A DNA stretch of 38,913 bases. It comes from Caulobacterales bacterium (GTDB lineage Bacteria; Pseudomonadota; Alphaproteobacteria; Caulobacterales; Caulobacteraceae). Shown here in pieces: positions 15,643-23,160 of the stretch. The stretch spans positions 1 through 38,913 of the forward strand of contig CANJOB010000008.1 in the NCBI GenBank assembly GCA_947475655.1, in the 5' to 3' direction. The notes below the pieces were generated by a model that was not told the origin of the DNA, did no database searches, and saw nothing but the letters and a program-made list of their open reading frames with translations. Numbering within the stretch: the stretch's first letter is position 1; every line of letters begins with the position of its first letter. The position numbers and the translations under genes were made by a program.

Positions 15643-16466
15643 GCCGCGTGACCGACGTGGGACCGGGCATGAAGTTGCTGGGCGGCACCCCGGGCGGCAA
15701 CATCACCCTGCTCAACGGACCTGACGGCCTGTTCGTGGTCGACGCCCAGTTCGAGGTCAACGCCATAGCCAACCTCGCGAAGATTGAGGAGATCGCCAAG
15801 GCCAAGCCGAAATACCTCGTCAACACGCACGCGCATTTCGACCATGCCGGCGGCAACGAACAATTCGCCAAGGCTGGCGCGACCATCTTCGCCAGCGAGA
15901 ATTCGCGCAAACACCTCACCGAACAGGTGGCTTCGGTCGACCGCGCAGGGCTGGCGAGACCGGCCCCGCGGAAGGGCGCCTGGCCCGTCGTCAGCTTCAA
16001 GGACGGCATCGACTTCCACCTCAACGGTCAGACCATTCGCGTCTTCCAATCGCCGCAGCCGGCGCACACCGACGGCGACACGGTGATCTATTTCGTCGAG
16101 GCCGACGTCCTGGACATGGGCGATGTCTACACCAAGGGCCGCTACCCCGGCGTGGACGTCGGTTCGAACGGCACGCAGGCGGGATTCATAGCCGCGTTCA
16201 AGCGCGTGCTCGAGGTCACCGGCCCCAACACCAAGATCATCCCCGGCCATGGCGACCTCGCCAACCGCAAGGATCTCGAGGTGACGCTGGCCATGCACCA
16301 GGGCGCGCGCGCGGCGGTGGAAAAGCTCGTGAAGAGCGGCGCCACGCTGCAGCAGACGATCGCGGCAAAACCGCTGGCGCAGTGGACGCCGCAGTGGGCG
16401 CCCTCAGGCAGCTTTACCAGCGACGACGCCTTTGTCAGGGTGATCTACAACGAGCTGAAGCGATAA
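15639..16466 (+). CDS. Metallo-beta-lactamase-fold hydrolase, copy 2 (signal peptide out of frame)
   Basis: A 275-residue MBL domain with intact metal ligands: HAHFDHAGGN, PAHTDGD, LDMGD and PGHGD. The in-frame start available is GTG 15639, which overlaps the TGA of the frameshifted leader as GTGA. Translation could therefore restart and give a cytoplasmic protein without signal. The coding sequence itself shows no further damage, arguing for a recent lesion, a sequencing error or retained function. It has LDMGD where copies 1 and 3 have LHMGD, and it carries the insert (SVDRAGLARPAPRKGAW) also present in copy 3. It sits 142 nt after copy 1 and 109 nt before copy 3. It could equally be classed as a pseudogene. 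Confidence 0.72.
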   Translation: MSRVTDVGPGMKLLGGTPGGNITLLNGPDGLFVVDAQFEVNAIANLAKIEEIAKAKPKYLVNTHAHFDHAGGNEQFAKAGATIFASENSRKHLTEQVASVDRAGLARPAPRKGAWPVVSFKDGIDFHLNGQTIRVFQSPQPAHTDGDTVIYFVEADVLDMGDVYTKGRYPGVDVGSNGTQAGFIAAFKRVLEVTGPNTKIIPGHGDLANRKDLEVTLAMHQGARAAVEKLVKSGATLQQTIAAKPLAQWTPQWAPSGSFTSDDAFVRVIYNELKR

Positions 16467-16575
16467 GGCGGGCGATACCCAGCGATACATCTCGTCTAGC
16501 CGAGCCGGAATTTGCTTGAAAAGCCCGGCGGCCGGCCGCGTCATCGGCCGGCGAAATCATGCTCGGGAGGATTAA

Positions 16576-17532
16576 ATGCGTCTTCGATCTTCGCTATTGC
16601 CGCTCGTTGCGGCGGCGGTCTTTTCGGCTCTCGCGCTGCTTGTGCCGGTCGATCCGGATTCGCCCATGGCCCAGGCCGCCAACACTCAGGCGTTCGGCCG
16701 CGTGATCGACCTGGGACAGGACGTCAAGATGCTGATGGGCCAGGGCGGCAACATGGCCATGCTGGGCGGGCCCGACGGCTTGTTCGTTGTCGATGATCAG
16801 TTCACCACCAACGCCGAAGCCAACCTGGCCAAGATCGAGGAGATCGCCAAGGCCAAGCCGAAATTCCTCGTCAACACGCACTGGCATTTCGACCACATGG
16901 GCGGCAACGCCGTGTTCGCCAAGGCCGGCGCGACCATCTTCGCCAGCGACAATTCGCGCAAGCGCATGAGCGGCCAGATCACCTCGCTCGAACTCACAGG
17001 GCAGCCGAGACGGACCTGGGCGAAGGAATTCTGGCCCGTCGTCACCTTCAAGGACGGCATCGATTTCCACCTGAACGGCCAGACCATTCGCGTGATCAAG
17101 GCGCCGGCGCCGACGCACACCGACGGCGATGTGATGATCTATTTCGTCGAGGCCGACGTCCTGCACATGGGCGACACCTACACCAAGGACGGCTATCCCC
17201 TGGTGGACACGCCCTCCAACGGCACACAGGCGGGACACATCGCGACGTTCAAGCGCGTGCTCGAGCTCACCGGCCCCAACACCAAGTACATCCCCGGCCA
17301 TGGCGAACTGGCCAACCGTGACGATGTGGTGGCGACGCTGGCCATGCACGAAGGCGCGCGCGCGGCGGTCGAAAAGGCTGTGAAGAGCGGCGCCACCTTG
17401 CAGCAGACGATCGCGGCGAGACCGCTGGCGCAGTGGACGCCGCGCTTCGGCCGCCCAGGCAACTTCGCCAGCGAGGATGCCTTCGTCACGGTGATCTACA
17501 ACGAGCTGAAGAAGAGCCAGCCGCAAGCTTGA
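16576..17532 (+). CDS. Exported metallo-beta-lactamase-fold hydrolase, copy 3
   Basis: A 318-residue protein with a clear N-terminal signal (MRLRSSLLPLVAAAVFSALA, cleavage probably after MAQA) and a complete metal site: HWHFDHMGGN (His102, His104, Asp106, His107), PTHTDGD, LHMGD and PGHGE. The second-site motif ends in Glu instead of Asp; this position is next to the ligand His. GGGAGG precedes ATG, and the 30 nt upstream match the leader of copy 1. It is closer to copy 2 than to copy 1 because both share the insert and the IEEIAKAKPK helix. Expected to act in the periplasm. Confidence 0.9.
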   Translation: MRLRSSLLPLVAAAVFSALALLVPVDPDSPMAQAANTQAFGRVIDLGQDVKMLMGQGGNMAMLGGPDGLFVVDDQFTTNAEANLAKIEEIAKAKPKFLVNTHWHFDHMGGNAVFAKAGATIFASDNSRKRMSGQITSLELTGQPRRTWAKEFWPVVTFKDGIDFHLNGQTIRVIKAPAPTHTDGDVMIYFVEADVLHMGDTYTKDGYPLVDTPSNGTQAGHIATFKRVLELTGPNTKYIPGHGELANRDDVVATLAMHEGARAAVEKAVKSGATLQQTIAARPLAQWTPRFGRPGNFASEDAFVTVIYNELKKSQPQA

Positions 17533-17577
17533 CCATGCCGCCGGCTTGACGGTGTTATGGCGCAACAGGAGAGCGCC

Positions 17578-18306
17578 ATGCAGCACACGCCCCCGCCCCA
17601 GGACACCATCGCCCGCCGGTGGCTCGGCCTGTCCGCCATCGCCCTGGCGATCCTGTTCAACGCGCCGTTCTCGATCCTGGCCGGAACCTACGACTATCCC
17701 GACGTGCTGCGCCGGCCCGCCGGTGAGGCGCTGGACCTGTTCACGGCCGGCGGTCCGTCGCTGATCCTGACCTGGCACGCCTTCGCCCTCGCCGCCCTGG
17801 CCTTGGCCCCGCTGGCGGTCGGCCTGTCGATCACCGCCGGACGGATGATCCGCCATCCGGCCCTCGCCGTCGGGGCGGCGGTGTTCGGCGCCATGGCGGG
17901 CGTGACCCAGGCCATGGGCCTATGGCGCTGGGTGTTCGTCATCCCGATGCTGGCCCGCGACCACGCCGCCGGATCGCCGGAAGCGCGCGCGGCGGCGGAA
18001 CGTGCCTTCGCGGTGCTGAACCAGTACGGCGGCGTCGCCATCGGCGAGCACCTGGGGCAGATGCTGACCGCCCTGTTCGTGCTGTGCCTCTCTCGCCTGC
18101 AGTGGATCGAGGGCCGCAAACCCACCGCCCTGGCCGGCTATGTCACCGCCGCCGCCATTGCCGTCGGAACCACGGAAGGCGTCGCCATCGCGCTCGGCCG
18201 GTCTGGCGAGACCTTCGGCCTGGTCACCATCGCCGGCTTTCTTGGCCTGACCGTATGGCTGCTGATGACCGGCGCCGGCCTGTTGCGGGGCCGCCGCGTC
18301 GCCTGA
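17578..18306 (+). CDS. DUF4386-like polytopic membrane protein
   Basis: A 242-residue inner-membrane protein with about six hydrophobic segments (near residues 15-35, 55-75, 80-100, 105-125, 150-170, 180-235). ATG 17578 is preceded by GGAGAG, while the ORF-track start 21 nt earlier has no ribosome binding site. The pattern TYDYPDVLRRPAGEALDLF and LILTWHAFALAALALAPLAVGL is what I associate with DUF4386 proteins, whose function is unknown. It lies 45 nt after MBL copy 3 on the same strand, but no functional link is evident. Confidence 0.8.
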   Translation: MQHTPPPQDTIARRWLGLSAIALAILFNAPFSILAGTYDYPDVLRRPAGEALDLFTAGGPSLILTWHAFALAALALAPLAVGLSITAGRMIRHPALAVGAAVFGAMAGVTQAMGLWRWVFVIPMLARDHAAGSPEARAAAERAFAVLNQYGGVAIGEHLGQMLTALFVLCLSRLQWIEGRKPTALAGYVTAAAIAVGTTEGVAIALGRSGETFGLVTIAGFLGLTVWLLMTGAGLLRGRRVA

Positions 18307-18382
18307 AGGGCGCCAACCCTTTGCTAACCCTGTTGGGCCATGGTCCTGCGGGGCGGCTGAAGGCCGCAGTTAGAGACCGGCC

Positions 18383-18595
18383 ATGTCCTTTGCGCGACTG
18401 TTGATCCTGGCGGCGGCGGCCCTGAGTGTTTCGGGCTGTCTGCAGACCGACTACGGCTCGCTCTATCCGCTGCCGCTGAACTATCGCCGCGGCGTGCCGG
18501 AGCGGAATTTCGGCGGCGGCCCGCTGCCGACGCCCGGCCCGAGCACTTTCCCGAAGCGTTCGCCGGCCAGACTGCCCACGCCGCAAGCGCGGTAG
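18383..18595 (+). CDS. Small lipoprotein
   Basis: A 70-residue protein with a lipoprotein signal: MSFARLLILAAAALSVSGC, lipobox VSGC with Cys19. The mature part is only 51 residues, Pro/Arg-rich, with no repeats or recognised domain (YPLPLNYRRGVPERNFGGGP). Its TAG stop directly abuts the ATG of the flippase gene with no spacing, so the two are almost certainly co-translated. Outer-membrane or periplasmic anchoring is expected from the signal. A role beside the polysaccharide genes is inferred only from position. Confidence 0.75.
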   Translation: MSFARLLILAAAALSVSGCLQTDYGSLYPLPLNYRRGVPERNFGGGPLPTPGPSTFPKRSPARLPTPQAR

Positions 18596-19855
18596 ATGCG
18601 CCGCTACCTGACCTCCGCGATCGAGCAGGCGCTTTCGTCCCTGCTCAATCTGGGCGTCAACCTGGTGCTGATCCGGCTGACCGCGCCCGAGCAGTACGGG
18701 GCCTTCGCCCTCTGGGCCAACACCGCTTTCGTCATCAGCGGCCTGCAGGCCGCCCTGACCCTGATCCACCTGCAGGTGGCCGAACAGGGCGACGGCCTTT
18801 CCGAACCGCGCCTGTCGCTGGAGCGGCTGATGCACCGTATCACCCAGCTGTTCCTGCTGGCGTCCGGCGTCGGGGTGCTGGCGGCAGCCGTGATCCTGCA
18901 TCTGCGCGGCAATCCGGTCGGCGCCCCGGCGGCGGCCCTGTTCGTCCCGGCCTTCCTGGCCCAGCAATATGTGCGCGCCCTGCTGTTCGCCCGCGGCCTG
19001 CCGACCCAGGCGACTTTCCAGACCGGCGCTGTCCTGGCGTTGGCGGCCATGCTGCTGACCGGCGGCGAGATGCTGTTCGCGCCAATGAGCGCCAACATGA
19101 TCCTGACCCTGATGGGCCTGGCTTACGGCGTGGTCGCCGCCGCCGGCTACTGGCGCGCCACGCGCGGCCAGGGCGGCATGGCCTGGAGCGGGATCGGCGG
19201 TTTCGCGTCCTACGCCAAACAATCCGGCTGGGTGTTCCTCGGCGTCACCACCACCGAGCTGATGGCCCGCTTCTACGCCTTCGCGGTGATCGCCGCCCAC
19301 GGCCCGGCGGCCCTGGCGGCCCTGGCGGCCACCCAACTGCTGCTGCGGCCCATCCCCCTGCTGGCCGCCTCCTGGAGCATGGTCGCCCGCAACGACCTGG
19401 TGCGCAGGCGCGAGGCCGGCGACTGGCGCGGCTTTGGCTTGCTAATCGCCCTCACCCTGGCCGGCGGGGTGATGGTCGCCGCCGCCTGGACCGCCCTGGT
19501 GCATTTCGGCTGGCGGCCGCTCAGCACCGTTCTGTTCCACGGCAAGTACGCCGACGACGGCTGGATGGTGCTGCTCTGGGGTTTGTCGGCCTTCATCAAC
19601 TTCTGCCAGATCGCCATCGGCATCGGCCTGCAGGTGCTCAAAGCCTTCAAGGTCCTGGCCCTGGCCAACGCGGCCGCCTCCCTGGTGGCGGTGGCGGCGA
19701 TCCTGGTCGCCATGCACGCCTACGGCCCCGGCGGCGCCATCCTCGGCACGGTGATCGGCCAGGGGATCGAGCTGCTGGTGATGGCCGCCCTGCTGGTCGG
19801 CGGCATGCGGGCTGCCTCACGCCTGCCCACGACGCCGCAAACCGCCGCCGCATAA
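18596..19855 (+). CDS. Oligosaccharide flippase family protein (Wzx-like)
   Basis: A 419-residue inner-membrane protein with 12-14 hydrophobic segments of the MOP/polysaccharide exporter type. It opens with TSAIEQALSSLLNLGVNLVLIRLTAPEQYGAFALWANTAFVISG, the usual first two helices of Wzx-like flippases. The second half begins near SYAKQSGWVFLGVTTTELMARFYAFAVIAAHGP. The family moves undecaprenyl-linked glycans across the inner membrane. It starts at the base after the lipoprotein stop and is followed 97 nt later by a GT39-like membrane protein. Together they suggest a small glycan export or modification locus, but no soluble glycosyltransferases are in the window. Confidence 0.88.
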   Translation: MRRYLTSAIEQALSSLLNLGVNLVLIRLTAPEQYGAFALWANTAFVISGLQAALTLIHLQVAEQGDGLSEPRLSLERLMHRITQLFLLASGVGVLAAAVILHLRGNPVGAPAAALFVPAFLAQQYVRALLFARGLPTQATFQTGAVLALAAMLLTGGEMLFAPMSANMILTLMGLAYGVVAAAGYWRATRGQGGMAWSGIGGFASYAKQSGWVFLGVTTTELMARFYAFAVIAAHGPAALAALAATQLLLRPIPLLAASWSMVARNDLVRRREAGDWRGFGLLIALTLAGGVMVAAAWTALVHFGWRPLSTVLFHGKYADDGWMVLLWGLSAFINFCQIAIGIGLQVLKAFKVLALANAAASLVAVAAILVAMHAYGPGGAILGTVIGQGIELLVMAALLVGGMRAASRLPTTPQTAAA

Positions 19856-19952
19856 GGCGTTTTAGGAACGGATCACGGCCCGCCGGTTGCATTTCAAGCC
19901 CTTAAGACGGTTAAGCTGTCCCGTGGTGGGACAAACGTCGGGTGGGGGCCAC

Positions 19953-21560
19953 ATGCCCAAGGCGCAGCCTAAGGTCGGGAACGGAGCGTGGCCGCTGGCC
20001 TGCGCCCTGACCCTGCTCGTCTGGCTGCTGGCGCGCATCGTCGCCGACGCCCTGCGCGGCGGGCTCAATCCCGACCCTGACGCCGCCTACGGCCTGATCA
20101 TCGCCAGGAACCTGGTCGAACGCGGCCTGGTCACCTTCGACGGCCAGACCCTGACCAGCGGCTTCTCGCCCTCGTGGGTCGGGCTTCTGGCGCTGCAACG
20201 GCTGACCCTTGGGCCCAACCTGGCCTTCACCTTCATCGTCGAGGCGGTGCTGCTGACCGCCGCCCTGTGGATTCTCCTGCGCGTCTCGCCGGTGCGCAGC
20301 CGCTTCTTCCAGGCCGCCTTCACCGCCGCCTTCGCCTGGATCGCCGCCGGCATGGGCTTGCTTGGGCTGGAAACCTCCCTGCTGGCCTTCGGTTTGAGCG
20401 TGTTCGTCGCCGCCCTGGTCTGGCGCACCGAGAGCCTGCTGGGCGGCTGGGCGCTGGGCTTCGCCGCCCTGCTCTGCATCGCCACCCGTATCGAGGCGGC
20501 CTTCTTCGTCGTCCCCGCCCTGATGCTGGCGCCGACCCGCGTGGCCAACCGCGTCACCGGCCTGCTGCTGCTGACCCTCGGCGCCCTGGGCTACGGCGCC
20601 GCCGACCTCATAAAGTTCGGCGCCGCCCTGCCGATGACCAGCCAGGTCCGCTCGCTCGGGGGGCTGCAATTCAACACCGCCCTGATCGACCAGGGCTTCG
20701 AGGCCTTTGCAATCGACGGCTACGGCGCCCGGCTGCTGATCGCCGGCGCCGCCCTGGCCATCGCCCCGCTGTTCATCCCGCTCACCCGCACCGAAACCCC
20801 GGCGCGGGCGCTCGGCATCGCCGCGGCGGTCGGCGGCTGGCTGTTCCTGGCCCGGCTGCTGCTGTTCTCATCCTGGCGGGTCGGTCCCAGCCAGGAATTT
20901 GGGGTGCTGTTCCCCCTGCTGACCGCCTATTTCGTCATCGCCCCGGCCCGGGCCGCCGGTCTCGCCAAGCTGCACGGCTGGATGGGCCAGCCGCGCCTGC
21001 TGCAGCCGGCCTCCGCCTCTCTCGCCGGCCTGGTGCTGGCCGTGTTGCTGGGCCAGTCCGCCCTTGCGGCCACCGACAACATGCCGCCGCCGGCGCAGGC
21101 GAAGGCGCAAGCCGACGAAGCGGCGGCGCTGATCGCCCGGCTGGTCGACCAGTACGGCGCCCGGTTCGACCGCGGCCGCATGGCCATGGGCGACGGCGCC
21201 GGCCTGCTGGCCGTTTCCTACGCCGGTCCGGTCAGCGGCCTGGAGGGCCAGGCCAGCGACCTCGCCTATCTGAAGATTCTCGAGGCCGGCGGCGACATCA
21301 CCCCTCTGCTGTGCGCCCGGGGGGTACGCTACTTCGCCGCCCTGCAGCCGGACATGGGACGCTATGGCCGCGCCAAGCTGGCCGTGCTCGACCCGGCCAA
21401 GACCACCCATGCCGGCCCCACGGTCGATATCGACAGCCGTGACGAGGTCGCCCACCTCACCGCCCCCCGCGCCCAGGCCAGGGGCCTCTACGTCTGGCGC
21501 CTGGGCGCCTGCTGGCGCAACGGCTACGCCGCCCTGCCCGATCATCGCCTGTTTCGGTGA
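19953..21560 (+). CDS. GT39/PMT-like polytopic membrane glycosyltransferase candidate
   Basis: A 535-residue membrane protein. I chose ATG 19953 (MPKAQPKVG) with GGTGGGGG upstream; the ORF-track start at 19887 is a TTG without a binding site. It has about ten hydrophobic segments, then a soluble C-terminal portion from about residue 375. The N-terminal block DPDAAYGLIIARNLVERG followed by FDGQTLTSGFSPSWV matches the pattern of lipid-linked-sugar GT-C enzymes: an acidic pair in the first periplasmic loop and a TSGFxPLW-like motif. This points to transfer of a sugar from a polyprenyl donor in the periplasm. Acceptor unknown. Pairing with the upstream flippase fits such a role. Confidence in membrane GT-C assignment is moderate. 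Confidence 0.8.
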   Translation: MPKAQPKVGNGAWPLACALTLLVWLLARIVADALRGGLNPDPDAAYGLIIARNLVERGLVTFDGQTLTSGFSPSWVGLLALQRLTLGPNLAFTFIVEAVLLTAALWILLRVSPVRSRFFQAAFTAAFAWIAAGMGLLGLETSLLAFGLSVFVAALVWRTESLLGGWALGFAALLCIATRIEAAFFVVPALMLAPTRVANRVTGLLLLTLGALGYGAADLIKFGAALPMTSQVRSLGGLQFNTALIDQGFEAFAIDGYGARLLIAGAALAIAPLFIPLTRTETPARALGIAAAVGGWLFLARLLLFSSWRVGPSQEFGVLFPLLTAYFVIAPARAAGLAKLHGWMGQPRLLQPASASLAGLVLAVLLGQSALAATDNMPPPAQAKAQADEAAALIARLVDQYGARFDRGRMAMGDGAGLLAVSYAGPVSGLEGQASDLAYLKILEAGGDITPLLCARGVRYFAALQPDMGRYGRAKLAVLDPAKTTHAGPTVDIDSRDEVAHLTAPRAQARGLYVWRLGACWRNGYAALPDHRLFR

Positions 21561-21655
21561 AAGGTCCTTAGCCGCGTAGGGATTTCCATCCTCGGCTCGT
21601 AATCCGCTGCAGGGACGCCATCCGACCGTTCCTTATCCCACCAATGAAATGATTG

Positions 21656-21686
21656 GGCCCCTGCCGTCGCGGCAGGGGCCTTTTTT
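21656..21686 (+). terminator. Strong intrinsic terminator just upstream of the FAD-dehydrogenase gene
   Basis: An 11-bp perfect GC-rich stem (GGCCCCTGCCG / CGGCAGGGGCC) with a 3-nt loop, followed by six T. It is 95 nt after the membrane-protein stop and 28 nt before the next start codon. It may end the upstream operon, or act as an attenuator in the leader of the downstream gene. An upstream GCAGGG (21609-21614) is complementary to CCCTGC in the first stem arm and could form a competing pairing. Confidence 0.85.
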
Positions 21687-21714
21687 CCAGGCCTGCGCTG
21701 TGGAACAACCGCGC

Positions 21715-23160
21715 ATGGCTTTGGCGCCCCCATCTCCCGGCGATGAAAGCGGCGCGCTGGCCGGCCTGCGCGCGGCTTATCAGGGCCGTCTGATCGTCGA
21801 CGCCGACGAGATGGCCCCCTTCCTGACCGACTGGCGCAAGGCCTGGCGCGGCCAGGCCATGGCCGTCGTGCAGCCCGACACCGCCCAGGAGGTGGCCAAG
21901 GTCGTCGCCTGGGCTAGCGCCAACCGCGTGGCGGTGACGCCGCAGGGCGGCAATACCGGCCTCGCCGGCGGCTCCCCGCCACTGCCGACCGGGCGCAACA
22001 TCGTGCTCTCCACCGCCCGGCTGAACCGCGTGCGCCGGATCGACCCGCTCAACAACACGGTCACCGTCGAGGCGGGGGTGATCCTGCAGATCCTGCAACA
22101 GACCGCCGAGGCGGCCGGGCGCCTCTTCCCGCTGAGCCTGGCGGCGGAGGGCTCCTGCACCATCGGCGGCAACCTCTCGACCAACGCCGGCGGCACGGCC
22201 GTGCTGCGCTACGGCAACGCCCGCGACCTGTGCCTGGGGCTGGAGGTGGTCACGCCGCAGGGCGAGCTCTGGGACGGCCTGCGATCCTTACGCAAGGACA
22301 ACACCGGCTACGACCTGCGCGACCTCTACATCGGCGCCGAGGGCACGCTGGGAATCATCACCGCCGCGGTGATGAAGCTCTACCCACTGCCCGCCGCCAA
22401 GGTGGCCGCCTTCGTGGCCGTGTCGTCGCCTGAGCAGGCGGTGGCCCTGGTGCAGCTGGCGCAGGCGCGGGTGGGCTCGACCCTGACCGCCTTCGAGCTG
22501 ATCTCGGCCCCGGCGCTGGGCGTGGTGCTGAAGCACTTCCCGGCCTCGCGCTCGCCCTTCGCCGATACCCACCCCTGGAACCTGCTGCTGGAGGTCTCCA
22601 CCCCGGTCGACGAGGCGCACGGGCGCGGCGAGCTGGAGGCCATGCTTGAGACGGCGTTCGAAACCGGCCTGGCGCTGGACGCGGTGGTCGCTTCCTCCCT
22701 GGCGCAGTCGGCCGCCCTGTGGGCCCTGCGCGAGAAGATTTCCGAGGCCCAGAGCCTGGAGGGCGCCAGCATCAAGCACGACATCTCCGTGCCGATCTCC
22801 AACATCGCCGCCTTCATTCCGAAGGGCGAGGCGGCGATCGCGGGCATAGCGCCGGGTGCACGGCTGATGGCGTTCGGTCACCTGGGCGACGGCAACCTGC
22901 ACTACAACGTCTCCTACCCTTCCGGCGGCGACGGGGCGGCCTTCATGGCGCTGCAGGGCGCCATCAACCGCGCGGTGCATGACCTGGTCGCCGCCGCCGA
23001 CGGCTCTATCTCGGCCGAGCACGGCCTTGGCCTGCTGCGCCGCGACGAGGCGGCGCGCTACCGCCCGGCGGTGGAGACGGCGCTGATGCGGACCATCAAA
23101 CAAGCGCTCGACCCTCTGTGCATCATGAACCCCGGCAAGGTTCTTCCGCCCCAGGATTAG
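21715..23160 (+). CDS. FAD-linked D-2-hydroxyacid dehydrogenase (D-2-hydroxyglutarate/D-lactate dehydrogenase type)
   Basis: A 481-residue cytoplasmic or membrane-associated flavoprotein. ATG 21715 (MALAPPSPGD) was chosen because upstream in-frame codons run through a terminator. It has a FAD_binding_4 domain (residues about 35-215): VVQPDTAQEVAKVVAWA, the FAD-pyrophosphate motif TPQGGNTGLAGGS, and CTIGGNLSTNAGG. A C-terminal FAD-oxidase domain follows with GHLGDGNLHYNVSYP, SAEHGLGLLRRDE and the final MNPGKVLP. It resembles D-2-hydroxyglutarate dehydrogenase and GlcD/DLD enzymes, which oxidise D-2-hydroxyacids and pass electrons to a flavoprotein or quinone. Exact substrate uncertain. It converges with opgD, sharing the 4 bases TTAG as stop codons. 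Confidence 0.88.
   Translation: MALAPPSPGDESGALAGLRAAYQGRLIVDADEMAPFLTDWRKAWRGQAMAVVQPDTAQEVAKVVAWASANRVAVTPQGGNTGLAGGSPPLPTGRNIVLSTARLNRVRRIDPLNNTVTVEAGVILQILQQTAEAAGRLFPLSLAAEGSCTIGGNLSTNAGGTAVLRYGNARDLCLGLEVVTPQGELWDGLRSLRKDNTGYDLRDLYIGAEGTLGIITAAVMKLYPLPAAKVAAFVAVSSPEQAVALVQLAQARVGSTLTAFELISAPALGVVLKHFPASRSPFADTHPWNLLLEVSTPVDEAHGRGELEAMLETAFETGLALDAVVASSLAQSAALWALREKISEAQSLEGASIKHDISVPISNIAAFIPKGEAAIAGIAPGARLMAFGHLGDGNLHYNVSYPSGGDGAAFMALQGAINRAVHDLVAAADGSISAEHGLGLLRRDEAARYRPAVETALMRTIKQALDPLCIMNPGKVLPPQD

Noticed and set aside
14543-17532. Beta-lactam resistance cluster
   Set aside because: The MBL fold alone does not indicate beta-lactamase activity; no resistance-associated neighbours or mobile elements are present.
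19902-19914. TTAA-N5-TTAA upstream of the GT39-like gene as a CtrA box
   Set aside because: The Caulobacter CtrA site needs TTAA-N7-TTAA; spacing is two bases short.
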